A DNA stretch of 64,000 bases from Listeria monocytogenes (lineage in GTDB: Bacteria > Bacillota > Bacilli > Lactobacillales > Listeriaceae), in NCBI RefSeq assembly GCF_900187225.1, contig NZ_LT906436.1, positions 1,674,001-1,738,000 on the forward strand, written 5' to 3'. This document shows, piece after piece, positions 18,549 through 32,030 of the stretch. The notes under the pieces were generated by a model, which ran no database searches, was not told the origin of the DNA, and saw only the letters and a list, made by a program, of their open reading frames with translations. How positions within the stretch are numbered: position 1 is the first letter of the stretch; the number at the start of each line of letters is the position of its first letter. The position numbers and the translations under genes are program-made.

Positions 18549-19717
18549 TTCGCAACACTTCCCTTCTTAATGAATGAAAGTGCTTGTTTTAAATCTGCAA
18601 TCAAGTCTTCAGCATCTTCTAGTCCAGCTGAAAAACGTAATAATCCTGGCGTAATCCCTTGCGCCAAACGTTCCTCTTCCGGAACAGCCGCATGAGACAT
18701 TTTAGCCGGGTAAGAAAGAATACTCTCGACCGCACCTAGACTCACAGAGAACACTGGCAATTCCAAATGTGTAACTAGTTCTCGCACCGCTTCCTCACTG
18801 CCTAAATCAAACGATAAAACAGCCCCGCCACTTGTCGCCTGTTCCACTTGAATGTCATACCCCGCATGCGACGGTAACCCCGGATAATGCACCGCAACCA
18901 CATCTGGCTCCGCATTTAAAAATAGCGCAATTTTCTCCGCCGTTTCCGTCCCAGCCTTCATCCGCACAGAAAGTGTTTTTAGTCCGCGCAATAACAACCA
19001 CGAATCCTGCACTCCAAGAACCCCACCAGTCGAATTTTGCAAAAAGTACACTGCTTCAGCAAGATTAGGATTATTTGTGACAATTAGCCCCGCCAAAATA
19101 TCACTATGCCCACCAAGAAATTTCGTCGCACTATGGATAACTAAGTCCGCACCTAATTCTAACGGTTTTTGAATCAGCGGCGTTAAAAATGTATTATCGA
19201 CAAATGTATAGCAACCATTCGCTTTCGCAAGTTTAGCAACTGTGCGAATATCCGTCACATGTAGCAGCGGATTAGAAGGAGTTTCCAAATAAACCAATTT
19301 TGTATTTGCTTGAAACGCCTTAGCAACCTCGTCAATATTTGTTGTATCAACAAAAGTATGCGTAATCCCAAACCGCGGCAACACTTGTTCCACCAAACGA
19401 AACGTCCCGCCGTACACATCTTTTGCAATAATAAAATGATCTCCTTTTGAAAGCGTAAAAAGTGCCACAGAAACAGCCGCCATTCCACTAGCAAAGGCAA
19501 AACCATTCGTACCACCTTCCAATTCTGCAATCGCCTGTTCCACTTTTCCCCTGGTTGGGTTTCCACTTCTTGCATAATCATAAGCATGGTAGTTATCAAA
19601 ATCATGTTGATGGAAAGTAGAAGATAAATGAATCGGCGTATTAAGCGCACCTGTTTCTTTATCAATCCCGAGGCTCGCTTTAATTACAGCCGTATCTTGC
19701 GCGTATTCTTTAGCCAC
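18545..19717 (-). CDS. metC: Cystathionine beta-lyase
   Basis: PLP enzyme of the Cys/Met-metabolism fold, making homocysteine from cystathionine. The PLP lysine is in HSATKFLGGHSD, with YARSGNPTR near residue 50 and VYGGTFRL. Start chosen as GTG at 19717 (MAKEYAQD, 390 residues), 7 bases after GAGGTGAG; a GTG two codons upstream abuts that SD. It overlaps the end of metI by 8 bases. It is paralogous to metI next door; order and resemblance to B. subtilis MetC decide the assignment, though gamma-synthase activity cannot be excluded by eye. Confidence 0.88.
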   Translation of the reverse strand: MAKEYAQDTAVIKASLGIDKETGALNTPIHLSSTFHQHDFDNYHAYDYARSGNPTRGKVEQAIAELEGGTNGFAFASGMAAVSVALFTLSKGDHFIIAKDVYGGTFRLVEQVLPRFGITHTFVDTTNIDEVAKAFQANTKLVYLETPSNPLLHVTDIRTVAKLAKANGCYTFVDNTFLTPLIQKPLELGADLVIHSATKFLGGHSDILAGLIVTNNPNLAEAVYFLQNSTGGVLGVQDSWLLLRGLKTLSVRMKAGTETAEKIALFLNAEPDVVAVHYPGLPSHAGYDIQVEQATSGGAVLSFDLGSEEAVRELVTHLELPVFSVSLGAVESILSYPAKMSHAAVPEEERLAQGITPGLLRFSAGLEDAEDLIADLKQALSFIKKGSVAK

Positions 19718-20834
19718 GAGCACTCACCTCTTCCAAAACCGCATCGAGCGCCTTAGACAAGTCAGCAATCAAATCCTCACTCGCTTCAATCCCAACTGAG
19801 ATGCGCAACAATTTATCTGTCAGCCCGTAAGAATTCCGCAACTCCACCGGAATATCCGCATGTGTTTGAGTCGTTGGATAAGTAATCAAACTCTCCACAC
19901 CGCCTAAACTTTCCGCAAAAGTAAACAATTCTAGTTCTTTCAAAAGTGGCGATACGAGCGCCGCATCTCGAATAAAGAAACTAATCATCCCACCACGTCC
20001 TGGATAGCGCACTTCCTCCACTAGCTTGTGCTCTTCCAAAAACGCCGCGATTTTTTGAGCATTAGCTTGATGTTGTCTCACTCGTAAAACCAGTGTCTTA
20101 AGCCCGCGAATCAATAACCAACTATCAAATGGTGATAGGACCGTCCCCGTCGCATTCAATTGATCAAAGAAGAATTTTCCGAGTTTTTCCTCTTTTACTA
20201 TAACCGCACCAGCTAGCACATCATTATGACCACCGAGATACTTCGTCGCACTATGAATCACAATATCCGCTCCCAAAGATAGCGGCTGCTGTAAAACAGG
20301 TGTATAAAAAGTATTATCCACAATCACAAGTAAATCATGCGCATGGGCCCATTTTGCGACAGTCGCAATATCCGTTTCCTGCATCAATGGATTCGTTGGC
20401 GTTTCAATAAAAATCGCCTTCGTTTCTGGACGAATCAATTTTTCCAAATCAGCAATCTCCGCCCCGTCCCAATAAGAAAATCCAATCTGATATTGCGCAC
20501 CAAACTGTCCAAAATATCTAAAAGTCCCCCCGTACAAATCCTGCGAACTAATAATATGTTCACCAGTTTTAAAAAGTTGGAAAACAAGTTGAATCGCACT
20601 CATCCCTGAACTCGTTGCAAAAGCATGCGTCCCATTTTCTAGTTCCGCGAGTGCTTCCTGTAAAGCATCTCGCGTCGGATTTCCAGTTCTAGTATAATCA
20701 TACCCCGTTGATACTCCAAGATCGGCATGCTGGTAAGCTGTAGAGAAGTAGACTGGCATATTGACAGCACCCGTTCTTTCACATTTTCTATTTCCAATTT
20801 GCGCTGCTATCGTCTCTTGTTTCAGCTTTGCCAT
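19710..20834 (-). CDS. metI: Cystathionine gamma-synthase / O-acetylhomoserine thiolyase
   Basis: 374-residue PLP enzyme related to metC. PLP lysine in HSATKYLGGHND, and YDYTRTGNPTR, DLYGGTFRYFG and ETPTNPLM match the family. In B. subtilis the MetI homologue joins an activated homoserine with cysteine or sulfide. Here it lies 21 bases after metE and before metC, so the pair gives transsulfuration from cysteine to homocysteine within one transcript. SD GAGGAGAGG precedes the ATG. Confidence 0.9.
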   Translation of the reverse strand: MAKLKQETIAAQIGNRKCERTGAVNMPVYFSTAYQHADLGVSTGYDYTRTGNPTRDALQEALAELENGTHAFATSSGMSAIQLVFQLFKTGEHIISSQDLYGGTFRYFGQFGAQYQIGFSYWDGAEIADLEKLIRPETKAIFIETPTNPLMQETDIATVAKWAHAHDLLVIVDNTFYTPVLQQPLSLGADIVIHSATKYLGGHNDVLAGAVIVKEEKLGKFFFDQLNATGTVLSPFDSWLLIRGLKTLVLRVRQHQANAQKIAAFLEEHKLVEEVRYPGRGGMISFFIRDAALVSPLLKELELFTFAESLGGVESLITYPTTQTHADIPVELRNSYGLTDKLLRISVGIEASEDLIADLSKALDAVLEEVSARG

Positions 20835-20855
20835 AATTACCTCTCCTCCATTCCT

Positions 20856-23153
20856 TTATTTCTCTAATACTTGATATTCCGCACGAACTTCTTTAGTCGC
20901 TTTAATCATATCTTGTAGCGCCGCAATTGTTTCAGGCTCTTTCCGCGTTTTCAACCCACAATCCGGGTTAATCCAAAATTGTTTCGCATCAATTGCCCGT
21001 AACGCCCGGCGAATATTGTCTTGAATTTCTGTCACAGTTGGAACACGTGGACTATGAATATCATAAACTCCAAGGCCAATCTCCTTATCATACGTCACTT
21101 CTTCAAATGTCGAAATAATCTCCCCGTGACTTCTTGACGTTTCAATCGAAATAACATCTGCATCTAGAGCACTAATCGTATCAATAATATCGTCAAAATC
21201 CGAATAACACATATGCGTATGAATTTGCGTATCATTTTGCACCGAAGCAGTCGTTAATTTAAACGAATAAACCGCATCATTTAAATATTTTTCCCATCTA
21301 GCTTGCTTCAGCGGCAAACCTTCACGTAAAGCCGGCTCATCGACTTGAATCACTTTAATACCATTACGTTCTAAGGCTTCTACTTCTTTACGTAACGCGA
21401 GTCCAACTTGATTCGCAACAACACTTTCAGGCACATCATCACGAACAAAACTCCAGTTGATGATTGTTACTGGCGCAGTGAGCATCCCTTTGACCGGACG
21501 TTTCGTTAACGACTGGGCATAGACACTTTCTTTCACCGTAATTTCTTCTGTAAAAGCAACATCTCCGTAGATAAGCGGCGGACGAACTGCTCTCGAACCG
21601 TATGATTGCACCCAACCAAATTTCGTTGCTTGGAAACCAGCCAATTTCTGCCCGAAATATTCTACCATGTCTGTCCGTTCAAATTCGCCGTGGACCAATA
21701 CATCAATATCTAATTCCTCTTGAATTTTAATCCAGCGCGCCGTTTCTTTTTCAATAAAAGCATTATATTCCGCATCCGTAATATTACCTTTTAACCAATC
21801 AGCCCGAGTCTTCCGCACTTCCGGCGATTGTGGGAAACTTCCGATTGTCGTTGTTGGAAATAGCGGTAAATTCAACCAAGCATGCTGCAATTTAATCCGT
21901 TCCGCAAATGGCAACTCTCGGTCAACCCGAACATTTTCCAAATTCGCAATCGCTTCTTGTACTTCTAAATTATTTCGATGACTTGATTCATTGAGCGCCG
22001 TCACTGCCGCACGAGCATCTTCCAGTTCAGCTGTCACACTTTCCGCACCATCCGTCAAAGCCTTCGTCAAAATAGCAATCTCGTCTAATTTCTGATCAGC
22101 AAACGATAAACCACCGAGAATCACTTCATCCAAATCTGGTTCGCTCAGTTTCGTTACTGGCACATGTAGTAAGGAGTTGGAAGGCTGCACAATCAATTTC
22201 CCATCCGTCACATAATCCGCAATCTCAGTAAGTAGCGAAAGTTTTGCATCCAAGTCACTCCGCCAAACATTCCGACCATCAATCACACCGGCCGCTAAAT
22301 ATTTATCTTCCGGGAACCCATGAGCCTTCAACGCTTCAAGCGAATCGCCATGATCATGAACAAAATCAATTCCAATCGCCGCTACTGGTAAATTAACAAC
22401 CTCTTCATAATAATCCAAACTTTCAAAATAAGTTTGTAATTCGATTTTCAAATTTGGTACTGCGGTTTGAAACGCCTGATACACTTTTTCAAATAACTTA
22501 ATTTCTGATTTATCAAAGCTAGTTGCCAGATAAGGCTCATCAATTTGCACCCACTTGGCACCAGCCCGCTCAAGCTCTTTCAGAATTTCCACATACGCCG
22601 GAATAAATTTATCTAATAACGCTTCAAAATTTTCCGCATCGTTCCCTTTTCCAAGTTTTAAGTAAGTAACCGGACCAACAAGCACTGGCTTACCTTCAAT
22701 ACCAAGCTCTTTCTTCGCTTCTTCGTAATAATAAAGCGCCCGATTATCCAACACTTTCGGATCCGCATCCGCCAGTTCAGGAACAATATAGTGATAGTTA
22801 GTATTAAACCATTTAGTCATTTCAGAGGCAACCGCGTCACTTTTACCACGTGCAATATCAAAATATGTATTTAGCGAAACTTTCCCACCATCATGCTGAA
22901 AACGTTTTGGAATAATTCCAAATGTCACACTCGTATCAAGCACTTGATCATAAAAACTAAAATCACCAACCGGAATCAAATCAATTCCTTTTTCTTGTTG
23001 TTTTTTCAGCGCATGCAATCGCAGAGCCTTCGTTTCAGCCAACAATTCCTCTTCCGAAATCGCACCATTCCAGAATTTTTCTAACGCACGTTTCCATTCA
23101 CGTTTCTCCCCAAGTCTCGGATACCCCAAGTTTGAACTAATCGCCTTTACCAT
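20856..23153 (-). CDS. metE: Cobalamin-independent methionine synthase
   Basis: Transfers methyl from methyl-tetrahydropteroyl-triglutamate to homocysteine. 765 residues from the ATG at 23153 ([15 protein letters not shown]), AAGGTGAT upstream. The open frame reaches a TTG at 23186, but that start would use the riboswitch terminator stem as SD and adds a non-conserved sequence. Zinc ligands are visible: His and Cys in HTHMCYSDF, Glu in [11 protein letters not shown] and Cys in NPDCGLKTR. Two related barrel halves, with the second starting near [13 protein letters not shown]. First gene of the SAM-riboswitch operon. Confidence 0.96.
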   Translation of the reverse strand: MVKAISSNLGYPRLGEKREWKRALEKFWNGAISEEELLAETKALRLHALKKQQEKGIDLIPVGDFSFYDQVLDTSVTFGIIPKRFQHDGGKVSLNTYFDIARGKSDAVASEMTKWFNTNYHYIVPELADADPKVLDNRALYYYEEAKKELGIEGKPVLVGPVTYLKLGKGNDAENFEALLDKFIPAYVEILKELERAGAKWVQIDEPYLATSFDKSEIKLFEKVYQAFQTAVPNLKIELQTYFESLDYYEEVVNLPVAAIGIDFVHDHGDSLEALKAHGFPEDKYLAAGVIDGRNVWRSDLDAKLSLLTEIADYVTDGKLIVQPSNSLLHVPVTKLSEPDLDEVILGGLSFADQKLDEIAILTKALTDGAESVTAELEDARAAVTALNESSHRNNLEVQEAIANLENVRVDRELPFAERIKLQHAWLNLPLFPTTTIGSFPQSPEVRKTRADWLKGNITDAEYNAFIEKETARWIKIQEELDIDVLVHGEFERTDMVEYFGQKLAGFQATKFGWVQSYGSRAVRPPLIYGDVAFTEEITVKESVYAQSLTKRPVKGMLTAPVTIINWSFVRDDVPESVVANQVGLALRKEVEALERNGIKVIQVDEPALREGLPLKQARWEKYLNDAVYSFKLTTASVQNDTQIHTHMCYSDFDDIIDTISALDADVISIETSRSHGEIISTFEEVTYDKEIGLGVYDIHSPRVPTVTEIQDNIRRALRAIDAKQFWINPDCGLKTRKEPETIAALQDMIKATKEVRAEYQVLEK

Positions 23154-23187
23154 ACCTATCACCTTATCCTCTCGATTTTTTGCCAAT

Positions 23188-23366
23188 AAAAAACCTCCCT
23201 AGAGAACTAGAGAGGTTTGGAAGTTTCGATACACAAATACACTGAAACTTTTTAAGTCTCTCTTATCTCTCGAAGCATCACACTTCGCAGGATTTAGCAC
23301 CTTTTCAACGTATTGAAAGGTTGCCGGGTTTCAACGGGCCAGTCCCTCTACCACTCATTATAAGAG
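23188..23366 (-). promoter_or_regulatory. SAM (S-box) riboswitch with terminator, metE operon leader
   Basis: On the minus strand: AGAGGGACTGGCCCG, GAAACCCGGCAACC and GGTGCTAAATCCTGCG, closed by P1 between CTCTTAT (about 23360-23366) and ATAAGAG (23260-23266). A terminator follows at 23188-23219 (AACCTCTCTAG/CTAGGGAGGTT, then six T). Between aptamer and terminator, the GAAACTT and AAGTTTC arms (about 23220-23250) form a third hairpin, a possible antiterminator partner. It should shut off metE-metI-metC-yitJ when SAM is high. Confidence 0.96.
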
Positions 23367-23409
23367 CAATTTATTTAGTTTTTTTAATCACTTAAATTGG
23401 ATTGAAATC

Positions 23410-23439
23410 ATCATACCACTTGCAGCTAAAAACTGTCAA
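23410..23439 (-). promoter_or_regulatory. metE operon promoter
   Basis: Perfect TTGACA (23434-23439), 18-base spacer and TATGAT (23410-23415) on the minus strand, about 45 bases before the S-box. It begins directly after the stop codon of the upstream transporter gene. Confidence 0.75.
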
Positions 23440-23442
23440 TCA

Positions 23443-24618
23443 TTAATTTTTCATTTTCTTTTCAAGAGCATCTTTCCGTGCTCCAAATATTAGCAACAAA
23501 CAGCCAAGCACAAGGATTCCGGCTACTACAAAATAAAATATTTGATTTCCAAAAATCCCAATCATCATTCCAGTCGCGCTCGGCCCAATAATGCTTCCCA
23601 AACTAAAACACATACCAACCAAAATATTCCCAGCCGGAAGCAATTCAAGTGGCGTCAAATCCGTCATATAAGATAATCCAAGCGAATATAGAGACCCAAG
23701 TAAAATCCCCAACACAAAGAAGAAAACCACATATAAAACAGGTATCTTAACAAATGCGGTCAACACAAAAACAACTGCTCCTGCTCCCGTCAATAGAGGT
23801 AATACTTTTCCTCGTCCAAACTTATCACTAACAATCCCAATAGGCACCTGAAAAATAATCGTCCCCACCGAAAAAGAAGAAATAACCATCGCAATCATCA
23901 TCGTGTCGAGTCCATCACGCAACCCAACAACTGGAAATGTCGCATTAAGTCCAGTCTCCAAAATCCCATATAAAAACGGCGGAATCATCGCTACCCAAGC
24001 CAATTTAAATACATCCGAAAAACGTTTCAAACTACCCCAAAAAGAAATTTTCCGAATCACAGCCTTTTCACCAACAAAGTCATTACGAACAAACCAAACG
24101 AGTCCCCAAGCTATCAAAACTAAAATTCCAGATAAAAAGAAAGGCAAGTTCGCATTAATTTCTGCTAAATTAACCAATTGCGGCCCAATCGCAAATCCTA
24201 ATGAGAAAAACAAACCATAAATAGCCATATTCCGACCACGTTTACTCGGATCACTCATTGCCCCAATCCAAGTCTGCGAAGAAAAATGTAACATATGATC
24301 CCCCACACCAATAAGCAACCTTAATATAAACCAAAAATATAAATTAAACCAAATTGGAAAAGCCAAAATCGAAACCGCAACTAGTCCTCCCCCAACTAAA
24401 ATAATCGGCTTATAGCCATATTTATGAAGTGGCGCCTCAATAAATGGAGAAATAAGCAAAACTCCTAAGTAGATTCCCGTAGCATGAAACCCATTAATTC
24501 CTGCACTTATACCTCTCTCCTCTAATATTATCGCAATAAGAGGTAACAAAACCCCTTGTGACAATCCAGAAATGGCAACAACCATCGTCAAAATCCAAAA
24601 CTTACCTTTAGCCCCCAT
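23443..24618 (-). CDS. MFS transporter, substrate unknown
   Basis: 391 residues, 12 predicted membrane helices, major facilitator fold. The loop between helices 2 and 3 reads EAPLHKYGYKP and between 8 and 9 SDKFGRGKV, the degenerate DRxGRR-type motif. Start set at ATG 24618 (MGAKGKF), 6 bases after GGAGG; the longer frame upstream has no SD. It lies just downstream of the tRNA terminator and upstream of the methionine operon promoter, but nothing links it to methionine transport by sequence. Confidence 0.85.
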   Translation of the reverse strand: MGAKGKFWILTMVVAISGLSQGVLLPLIAIILEERGISAGINGFHATGIYLGVLLISPFIEAPLHKYGYKPIILVGGGLVAVSILAFPIWFNLYFWFILRLLIGVGDHMLHFSSQTWIGAMSDPSKRGRNMAIYGLFFSLGFAIGPQLVNLAEINANLPFFLSGILVLIAWGLVWFVRNDFVGEKAVIRKISFWGSLKRFSDVFKLAWVAMIPPFLYGILETGLNATFPVVGLRDGLDTMMIAMVISSFSVGTIIFQVPIGIVSDKFGRGKVLPLLTGAGAVVFVLTAFVKIPVLYVVFFFVLGILLGSLYSLGLSYMTDLTPLELLPAGNILVGMCFSLGSIIGPSATGMMIGIFGNQIFYFVVAGILVLGCLLLIFGARKDALEKKMKN

Positions 24619-24643
24619 TAGATACCTCCAACAAAATTTTACT

Positions 24644-24681
24644 AAATAAAAAAACAATGTCACAAACTGACATTGTTTTTA
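24644..24681 (-). terminator. Terminator of the rRNA-tRNA operon
   Basis: On the minus strand AAAACAATGTCA/TGACATTGTTTT with a short loop and a following T-rich run, 4 bases after tRNA-Glu. Confidence 0.85.
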
Positions 24682-24684
24682 GGA

Positions 24685-24756
24685 TGACCCGTACGGGATT
24701 CGAACCCGTGTTACCGCCGTGAAAGGGCGGTGTCTTAACCGCTTGACCAACGGGCC
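24685..24756 (-). tRNA. tRNA-Glu (TTC)
   Basis: 72 nt. Acceptor GGCCCGT/ACGGGTC, anticodon loop CTTTCAC giving TTC. CCA not encoded. Last tRNA of the array. Confidence 0.95.
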
Positions 24757-24761
24757 ATATC

Positions 24762-24852
24762 TGGCGGAGAAGGAGGGATTTGAACCCTCGCGCCGCGCGA
24801 GCGACCTACACCCTTAGCAGGGGCGCCTCTTCAGCCACTTGAGTACTTCCCC
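24762..24852 (-). tRNA. tRNA-Ser (GCT)
   Basis: 91 nt with the long variable arm of class II tRNAs; anticodon loop CTGCTAA. CCA is encoded (24762-24764). Confidence 0.95.
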
Positions 24853-24886
24853 AGATATAAAAAGCTTATTCTCTTTTAAAGAATAA

Positions 24887-24959
24887 CTCCACAGGCAGGA
24901 CTCGAACCTGCGACCGATCGGTTAACAGCCGATTGCTCTACCAACTGAGCTACTGTGGA
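24887..24959 (-). tRNA. tRNA-Asn (GTT)
   Basis: 73 nt, acceptor TCCACAG/CTGTGGA, anticodon loop CTGTTAA. CCA not encoded. Confidence 0.95.
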
Positions 24960-24965
24960 ATAAAA

Positions 24966-25039
<74 letters not shown>

Positions 25040-25064
25040 CAGTAAAACTATATTCATGGTAAAA

Positions 25065-25135
25065 AGCGGGTGATGGGAATCGAACCCACGACAACAGCTT
25101 GGAAGGCTGTAGTTTTACCACTAAACTACACCCGC
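25065..25135 (-). tRNA. tRNA-Gly (TCC)
   Basis: 71 nt, acceptor GCGGGTG/CACCCGC, anticodon loop CTTCCAA. CCA not encoded. Confidence 0.95.
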
Positions 25136-25158
25136 ATAATATAATTTTAAAAACAAAG

Positions 25159-25232
25159 GGCGGATAATGGGAATCGAACCCACGAATGCCTGAACCACAA
25201 TCAGGTGCGTTAACCACTTCGCCATATCCGCC
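25159..25232 (-). tRNA. tRNA-His (GTG)
   Basis: 74 nt including the encoded G at position -1 that pairs with C73, giving an 8-bp acceptor stem, the histidine identity mark. Anticodon loop TTGTGGT. CCA not encoded. Confidence 0.94.
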
Positions 25233-25259
25233 ATAAGGCAAAAATGTTTAAAAAAAGAA

Positions 25260-25332
25260 TGGCTTGGGACAGAATCGAACTGCCGACACCTTGAGCTTCA
25301 ATCAAGTGCTCTACCAACTGAGCTACCAAGCC
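25260..25332 (-). tRNA. tRNA-Phe (GAA)
   Basis: 73 nt, acceptor GGCTTGG/CCAAGCC, anticodon loop TTGAAGC. CCA not encoded. Confidence 0.95.
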
Positions 25333-25336
25333 ATAA

Positions 25337-25412
25337 TGGCGGTCCCGACGGGATTTGAACCCGCGATCTCCTGCGTGACAGGCAGGCATGTTAACCCCTA
25401 CACCACGGAACC
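25337..25412 (-). tRNA. tRNA-Asp (GTC)
   Basis: 76 nt, acceptor GGTTCCG/CGGGACC, anticodon loop CTGTCAC. CCA is encoded (25337-25339). Confidence 0.95.
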
Positions 25413-25416
25413 ACTA

Positions 25417-25490
<74 letters not shown>

Positions 25491-25532
25491 ACAATAATAT
25501 TAAATTTTAGTCCACATATCACAAGTGAAAAA

Positions 25533-25622
25533 CGGAGGAAGAGGGATTCGAACCCCCGCGCGGTATTACCCGCCTGTCGGTTTTCAAGACCGATCCCTTC
25601 AGCCAGACTTGGGTATTCCTCC
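25533..25622 (-). tRNA. tRNA-Ser (TGA)
   Basis: 90 nt class II tRNA with long variable arm, acceptor GGAGGAA/TTCCTCC, anticodon loop CTTGAAA. CCA not encoded. Confidence 0.95.
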
Positions 25623-25644
25623 ATGATAATAATAAAGTGACAAG

Positions 25645-25718
25645 TGGACCTTGCAGGACTCGAACCTGCGACCGGACGGTTATGAGCCGTCTGCTCTAAC
25701 CAACTGAGCTAAAGGTCC
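25645..25718 (-). tRNA. tRNA-Ile2 (CAT, expected lysidine at C34)
   Basis: 74 nt, anticodon CAT. The acceptor GGACCTT has C4-G69 and C5-G68, the pairs that mark Ile2 in E. coli, and the position in the array matches the Ile of B. subtilis trnB. So it probably reads AUA after TilS modification rather than AUG. CCA not encoded. Confidence 0.8.
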
Positions 25719-25729
25719 AAGATTGAAAA

Positions 25730-25803
25730 TAGCGGCGGAGGGAGTCGAACCCACGACCTTTCGGGTATGAACCGAATGCTCTAGCCAGCTGAGCTACACC
25801 GCC
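25730..25803 (-). tRNA. Elongator tRNA-Met (CAT)
   Basis: 74 nt, anticodon loop TTCATAC, acceptor GGCGGTG with a G1-T72 wobble. Third CAT tRNA of the array; neither initiator nor Ile2 marks are present. CCA not encoded. Confidence 0.85.
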
Positions 25804-25845
25804 ATAATAATAAGGCAACTATTTTCTACTTAAATGTGAAACAAG

Positions 25846-25918
25846 TGGAGCCTAGCGGGATCGAACCGCTGACCTCCTGCGTGCAAAGCAGGCGCTCTCC
25901 CAGCTGAGCTAAGGCCCC
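25846..25918 (-). tRNA. tRNA-Ala (TGC)
   Basis: 73 nt, acceptor GGGGCCT/AGGCTCC with the G3-T70 wobble that specifies alanine. Anticodon TGC. CCA not encoded. Confidence 0.95.
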
Positions 25919-25940
25919 TTAATAATAAGGGATTAAACTA

Positions 25941-26014
25941 TCGGGAAGACAGGATTCGAACCTGCGACCCCTTGGTCCCAAACCAAGTGCTCTACCAAGC
26001 TGAGCTACTTCCCG
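25941..26014 (-). tRNA. tRNA-Pro (TGG)
   Basis: 74 nt, acceptor CGGGAAG/CTTCCCG, anticodon loop TTTGGGA. CCA not encoded. Confidence 0.95.
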
Positions 26015-26024
26015 TTTAATAAAG

Positions 26025-26098
26025 TGCGCCCAAGAGGAGTCGAACCTCTAACCGCTTGATTCGTAGTCAAGTACTCTATCCAGTTGAGCTATGGGCGC
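26025..26098 (-). tRNA. tRNA-Arg (ACG)
   Basis: 74 nt, acceptor GCGCCCA/TGGGCGC, anticodon loop CTACGAA; A34 is expected to be deaminated to inosine. CCA not encoded. Confidence 0.95.
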
Positions 26099-26107
26099 AA
26101 ATATAAG

Positions 26108-26193
26108 TGCCGAGGACCGGAATCGAACCGGTACGGATATCACTATCCGCAGGATTTTAAGTCCTGTGCGTCTGCCAGTTCCGCCACCCCGGC
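26108..26193 (-). tRNA. tRNA-Leu (TAA)
   Basis: 86 nt class II tRNA, acceptor GCCGGGG/CCTCGGC, anticodon TAA. CCA not encoded. Confidence 0.95.
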
Positions 26194-26207
26194 GTTGCTA
26201 TAAAATA

Positions 26208-26282
26208 TGGAGCGGAAGACGGGGTTCGAACCCGCGACCCCCACCTTGGCAAGGTGATGTTCTACCACTGAACTACTTCCGC
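26208..26282 (-). tRNA. tRNA-Gly (GCC)
   Basis: 75 nt, acceptor GCGGAAG/CTTCCGC, anticodon loop TTGCCAA. CCA is encoded (26208-26210). Confidence 0.95.
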
Positions 26283-26297
26283 ATATTCCATAATAAG

Positions 26298-26379
26298 TGC
26301 GGGTGAAGGGACTTGAACCCCCACGCCTCGCGGCGCCAGATCCTAAATCTGGTGCGTCTGCCAATTCCGCCACACCCGC
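26298..26379 (-). tRNA. tRNA-Leu (TAG)
   Basis: 82 nt class II tRNA, acceptor GCGGGTG/CACCCGC, anticodon loop TTTAGGA. CCA not encoded. Confidence 0.95.
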
Positions 26380-26384
26380 AAAAG

Positions 26385-26457
26385 TGAGCCGTGCTGGGTT
26401 CGAACCAGCGACCCTCTGATTAAAAGTCAGATGCTCTACCAACTGAGCTAACGGCTC
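26385..26457 (-). tRNA. tRNA-Lys (TTT)
   Basis: 73 nt, acceptor GAGCCGT/ACGGCTC, anticodon loop CTTTTAA. CCA not encoded. Confidence 0.95.
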
Positions 26458-26498
26458 TCTACAATAAAAAATATGTATTATTATAAAGTTAATATTAA

Positions 26499-26574
26499 TG
26501 GTGCCGGCTGCAAGAGTCGAACTCGCGACCTACTGATTACAAATCAGTTGCTCTACCAACTGAGCTAAGCCGGC
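26499..26574 (-). tRNA. tRNA-Thr (TGT)
   Basis: 76 nt, acceptor GCCGGCT/AGCCGGC, anticodon loop TTTGTAA. CCA is encoded (26499-26501). Confidence 0.95.
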
Positions 26575-26582
26575 ATAAAAAA

Positions 26583-26655
26583 TGGAGGTTAACGGGATCG
26601 AACCGCTGACCCTCTGCTTGTAAGGCAGATGCTCTCCCAGCTGAGCTAAACCTCC
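26583..26655 (-). tRNA. tRNA-Val (TAC)
   Basis: 73 nt, acceptor GGAGGTT/AACCTCC, anticodon loop CTTACAA. First tRNA after 5S rRNA, about 10 bases from it. CCA not encoded. Confidence 0.95.
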
Positions 26656-26664
26656 AGAAATACT

Positions 26665-26780
26665 GCCCGGCAGCGACCTACTCTCGCAGGGGGAAGCCCC
26701 CAACTACCATTGGCGCAGAGAAGCTTAACTACCGTGTTCGGGATGGGAACGGGTGTGACCTTCTCGCCATAACTACCAGA
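26665..26780 (-). rRNA. rrf: 5S ribosomal RNA
   Basis: About 116 nt. Terminal helix CTGGTAG against CTGCCGGG, with the internal GGTCACACCCGTTCCCAT and CGAACACGG blocks typical of Gram-positive 5S. A 78-base spacer separates it from 23S. Ends placed by helix pairing, so plus or minus a few bases. Confidence 0.93.
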
Positions 26781-26858
26781 CAATATTGAATTGTTGAAAG
26801 ATTGCTCTCTCAAAACTAGAGAAGAAAGGGTTCAGTTAGGTAACTTCGTTTCATTTTT

Positions 26859-31586
<4,728 letters not shown>

Positions 31587-31833
31587 TATAAATCGAATTT
31601 GAATACTTATTCAACACCGTGAATAAGATTCCTTGCGTCAAATTGACTTCGCTAGCAATTAAATTACTAGTTTGTTTTGTCGAAAACAGCTTTCTGTTTT
31701 CTGCCCTGCGATTACCAGTGAGACTTTACGTCTCATTGCTTTTCGTCTTCTTCTTTGTTCAGTTTTCAAAGGTCAGTTAGTCGCTTTCATGCTTGATATG
31801 CGAATGTTTTCGTTTGTTTTTTGCGACTTTTAA

Positions 31834-31862
31834 ATCATATCATTTCAGCAACTATCTGTCAA
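31834..31862 (-). promoter_or_regulatory. rRNA operon promoter P2
   Basis: TTGACA (31857-31862), 17 bases, TATGAT (31834-31839) on the minus strand, about 250 bases before 16S. The 31587-31833 stretch is the transcribed leader with a processing stem and a TTTGAAAACTGAACAAAG element; no gene is seen in it. Confidence 0.8.
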
Positions 31863-31928
31863 CAACTTTTTGAATTTATTTTATGAATAAAATTCATTTA
31901 AATCGCTGCTATCGTAGCGCCGAAAACT

Positions 31929-31957
31929 AATATATCAAGTTTTGAGATATATGTCAA
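31929..31957 (-). promoter_or_regulatory. rRNA operon promoter P1
   Basis: TTGACA (31952-31957), 17 bases, TATATT (31929-31934). Lies 95 bases upstream of P2, giving the tandem pair usual for rRNA operons. Confidence 0.8.
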
Positions 31958-31999
31958 CCGAATTATGCATAAAATTAAATAAAAATGAAAAAAATTGCA

Positions 32000-32029
32000 A
32001 AAAAACACCTAGCTAGGCTAAGTGTTTTG
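32000..32029 (-). terminator. Terminator of perR
   Basis: On the minus strand AACACTTAGC/GCTAGGTGTT with a small loop followed by seven T, directly after the perR stop. Confidence 0.8.
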
Positions 32030-32030
32030 A

